Shown here piece after piece: positions 24,314 through 26,100 of a stretch of DNA of 26,100 nt (the first letter of the stretch is position 1; every line of letters begins with the position of its first letter). Made by a program: the position numbers and the translations under genes. The notes beneath the pieces were generated by a model that was not told the origin of the DNA, ran no database searches, and saw nothing but the letters and a program-made list of their open reading frames with translations. This stretch comes from JAPUME01 sp964605715. GTDB taxonomy: Bacteria > Acidobacteriota > Terriglobia > UBA7540 > JAPUME01. Location: NCBI GenBank assembly GCA_964605715.1, contig CAZSDV010000029.1, forward strand, positions 1 to 26,100, written 5' to 3'.

Positions 24314-25999
24314 TTAGCTTTGTAGATGATGCCTGGCATCCACCGGCCTAACTAATGCATTAGCAAGAAGTGCCACCACAAGCAGTCCTGCCATCAAGTA
24401 CATGGTTGAATTATAGAGTGTGCTTGAAGGATCCAGGGTCCCTGAAGGAACGATATCCATTAATTTCGAAATAGTCACTGTTTTCTGTGTTACTAGTTCA
24501 TCAAGTTGAGTTAAGGGTGCGCCAAATTTTTCCATAAATTCCGTTGGATCCAAAGAATGAGCAAGTTTCTCAATGGCACGCTTAAGGGCGTTCTCTCGCA
24601 AGGAAGTAATAGCTAATGGGCCTAAAACCCCTGCAGTACTCCAAGCAGTTAATAATCGTCCATGAATCCCTCCCACAAATCGAGCTCCAAATAGGTCAGC
24701 TAGATAGGCAGGGATGGTGGCAAAGCCACCTCCATACATGGTGAAGATGAATAGGGTTACTCCGTAGAAAAATACCAACCAAGATACACTTGGCGAGACA
24801 GCAGCCTGGCTAGCTATGTAGGGAATCGACAAATAAAGGAGCGTTCCTAGCATGAAAAAGATGAAATATGTACTTTTTCGTCCTAGATAATCAGACACAC
24901 TAGCCCAGAAAAATCGCCCCCCCATGTTAAAAGCGCTAATCATTAAAACGTAAGTTGCAGCAAAAGTTCCATCTACAATTCCTGGCAAAGTGCTCCCGAA
25001 GATTTCTGCCATCATTGTTTTGGCAACACCTAATACCCCAATACCGGCGGTAACATTAAAACAGAGTACGATCCAAAGAAGATAGAACTGGGGTGTTTTA
25101 AGAGCTTGGTCGATTCCCACATTGTATTGGCTGATCATTTTTCTTACGGTATCTTGCTCTTGAGAGGTCTTCCATCCTTCCGGTCTCCAGTCAGGCGCTG
25201 GAATCCGAAAAGAAAATGCAGCCAACAGCATAATGAAAAGATATATCAAGCCCAAGGCCCAAAAGGTCTCTGCAATACCCGTTGTCCCTGTGCCCACTAG
25301 ATAAACTCCTTTTGGACCTGGAACCAGCATTTGGGAAATTTCATTAGATCCGACAATTACAACTTCTCGTAACTCCCCAGATAAGGAAACGAAACGCTTG
25401 CCAGCCTGCGTCAAAAGAGGAATATCTTCCACGGCACCCAAAAATTCAGGTCGTATATAAAATAAACGAATCAAAAATTCTTTTAATGGAGCGCCGATCA
25501 TTGCACCCCCACCAAATCCCATAATGGCCATGCCTGCTGCCATCCCTCGCCGATCCGGGAACCAACGGATAAGGGTACTTACCGGAGAAACATATCCCAA
25601 TCCAAGACCACATCCCCCTATAATTCCGTAACCAAGGTAAAGAAGCCAAAGCTGATGGAAGTGAATACCAATACCACCTATAAGAAATCCTCCACCCCAA
25701 CAGATTCCAGCCACTGTCCCAACCAACCTAGGCCCTACCTTTTCCAGCCATTTCCCCGCAAAGGCAGCCGCAAGACCTAGGAATACTATCGCAACGGTAA
25801 AGACCCACACTACATCCTTCAGAGTCCAATCCCCTCCAGCACTTACAACGACACCTTTGATTCTTACAAGTGCAGGATTAAAAATGCTCCAGGCGTACAC
25901 GGAACCAATACATAGGTGAATCACCACAGACACTGGTGGAATAATCCAGCGATTGAACCCAGGCCCAGCAACAATGGATTTTTTGGAAAAAATTTCCAT
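24314..25999 (-). CDS. OFA-family major facilitator transporter
   Basis: Inner-membrane MFS transporter of 561 residues, in the oxalate:formate antiporter / lactate transporter group. The first helix has the family look (VIHLCIGSVYAWSIFNPAL). The loop between helices 2 and 3 has GKWLEKVGPRLVGTV, and RWFPDRRGMAAGMAIMGFGG and FWASVSDYLGRKSTYFIF mark the two symmetric halves. It is longer than typical OFA proteins because of a hydrophilic segment of about 60 residues in the first half (after LIRLFYIRPEFLG) and an extra segment near the C-terminus (FMEKFGAPLTQLDEL). Substrate is probably a small carboxylate, but this cannot be read from sequence. ATG 25999 has only a weak GAG upstream. It is convergent with the SGNH hydrolase, 32 bases away. 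Confidence 0.9.
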   Translation of the reverse strand: MEIFSKKSIVAGPGFNRWIIPPVSVVIHLCIGSVYAWSIFNPALVRIKGVVVSAGGDWTLKDVVWVFTVAIVFLGLAAAFAGKWLEKVGPRLVGTVAGICWGGGFLIGGIGIHFHQLWLLYLGYGIIGGCGLGLGYVSPVSTLIRWFPDRRGMAAGMAIMGFGGGAMIGAPLKEFLIRLFYIRPEFLGAVEDIPLLTQAGKRFVSLSGELREVVIVGSNEISQMLVPGPKGVYLVGTGTTGIAETFWALGLIYLFIMLLAAFSFRIPAPDWRPEGWKTSQEQDTVRKMISQYNVGIDQALKTPQFYLLWIVLCFNVTAGIGVLGVAKTMMAEIFGSTLPGIVDGTFAATYVLMISAFNMGGRFFWASVSDYLGRKSTYFIFFMLGTLLYLSIPYIASQAAVSPSVSWLVFFYGVTLFIFTMYGGGFATIPAYLADLFGARFVGGIHGRLLTAWSTAGVLGPLAITSLRENALKRAIEKLAHSLDPTEFMEKFGAPLTQLDELVTQKTVTISKLMDIVPSGTLDPSSTLYNSTMYLMAGLLVVALLANALVRPVDARHHLQS

Positions 26000-26100
26000 A
26001 ATTACTCAGATCTATTGGAGGGATTGATAAATTAAAATTTTTGTCATCCAGCCCATCACCGGCGTAGCGTGATATATGCATCGAACTTAGTCGGGCTGCC

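Noticed and set aside
1..26100. CRISPR arrays, tRNA or rRNA genes, insertion sequences, prophage or toxin-antitoxin genes
   Set aside because: Looked for on both strands; no regular spacer repeats, cloverleaf-like sequence, transposase or phage-type protein was seen.

Overview
The window reads as chromosomal housekeeping DNA from an uncultured Gram-negative bacterium, most likely marine or aquatic. The Gram-negative reading rests on a phosphate-type outer-membrane porin, a lipoprotein, LPS-type glycosyltransferases and a Tat system. Base composition is moderate, about mid-40s percent GC by eye. Non-ATG starts (TTG, GTG) are frequent and well supported by Shine-Dalgarno sequences. The glutaminyl-cyclase-like M28 peptidase, the DUF4382-type lipoprotein, the FG-GAP/ASPIC-UnbV protein and the TatA/TatC style are all things I associate with Acidobacteriota and similar phyla. 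That placement is a low-confidence inference. The stretch of ten Ns and the low-complexity sequence next to it suggest a metagenome or draft assembly.

Layout. 1-1.6 kb: an Nramp-like transporter broken by the assembly gap and a GTGTGTTTTTGCT-type repeat. 1.7-3.3 kb: class I fumarase. 3.4-5.1 kb: divergent GNAT acetyltransferase and DUF72 genes, each with a readable promoter. 5.1-7.5 kb: a strong promoter, tatA, a long open disordered stretch, tatC and a secreted M28/QC-like enzyme. 7.6-11.3 kb: nadB diverges from an aroB-menG pair (NAD, chorismate and quinone biosynthesis). 11.35-14.2 kb, minus strand: a three-gene unit of GT2, GT4 and prepilin peptidase. 14.35-16.2 kb: a long-chain acyl-CoA synthetase. 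16.3-18.0 kb, minus strand: a DUF4382-type lipoprotein. 18.4-20.1 kb: a secreted FG-GAP/ASPIC-UnbV protein. 20.2-23.2 kb: a phosphate-uptake unit (DUF47 regulator, Pit permease, OprO/OprP-type porin). 23.4-24.3 kb: a putative Tat-exported SGNH hydrolase. 24.3-26.0 kb, minus strand: an OFA-type major facilitator.

I see no CRISPR array, prophage, transposase, defence island, rRNA or tRNA, and no clear undescribed multi-gene system. The points most worth a second look are four. First, the uninterrupted open frame that joins tatA to tatC, with a G8 tract at the junction; this could be a TatA-TatC fusion, a frameshift, or an extended TatC. Second, the Nramp homologue lacking both canonical metal-binding motifs and carrying the repeat-laden break. 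Third, a perfect palindrome abutting the tat promoter. Fourth, the one-stop phosphate uptake unit with its own outer-membrane porin.
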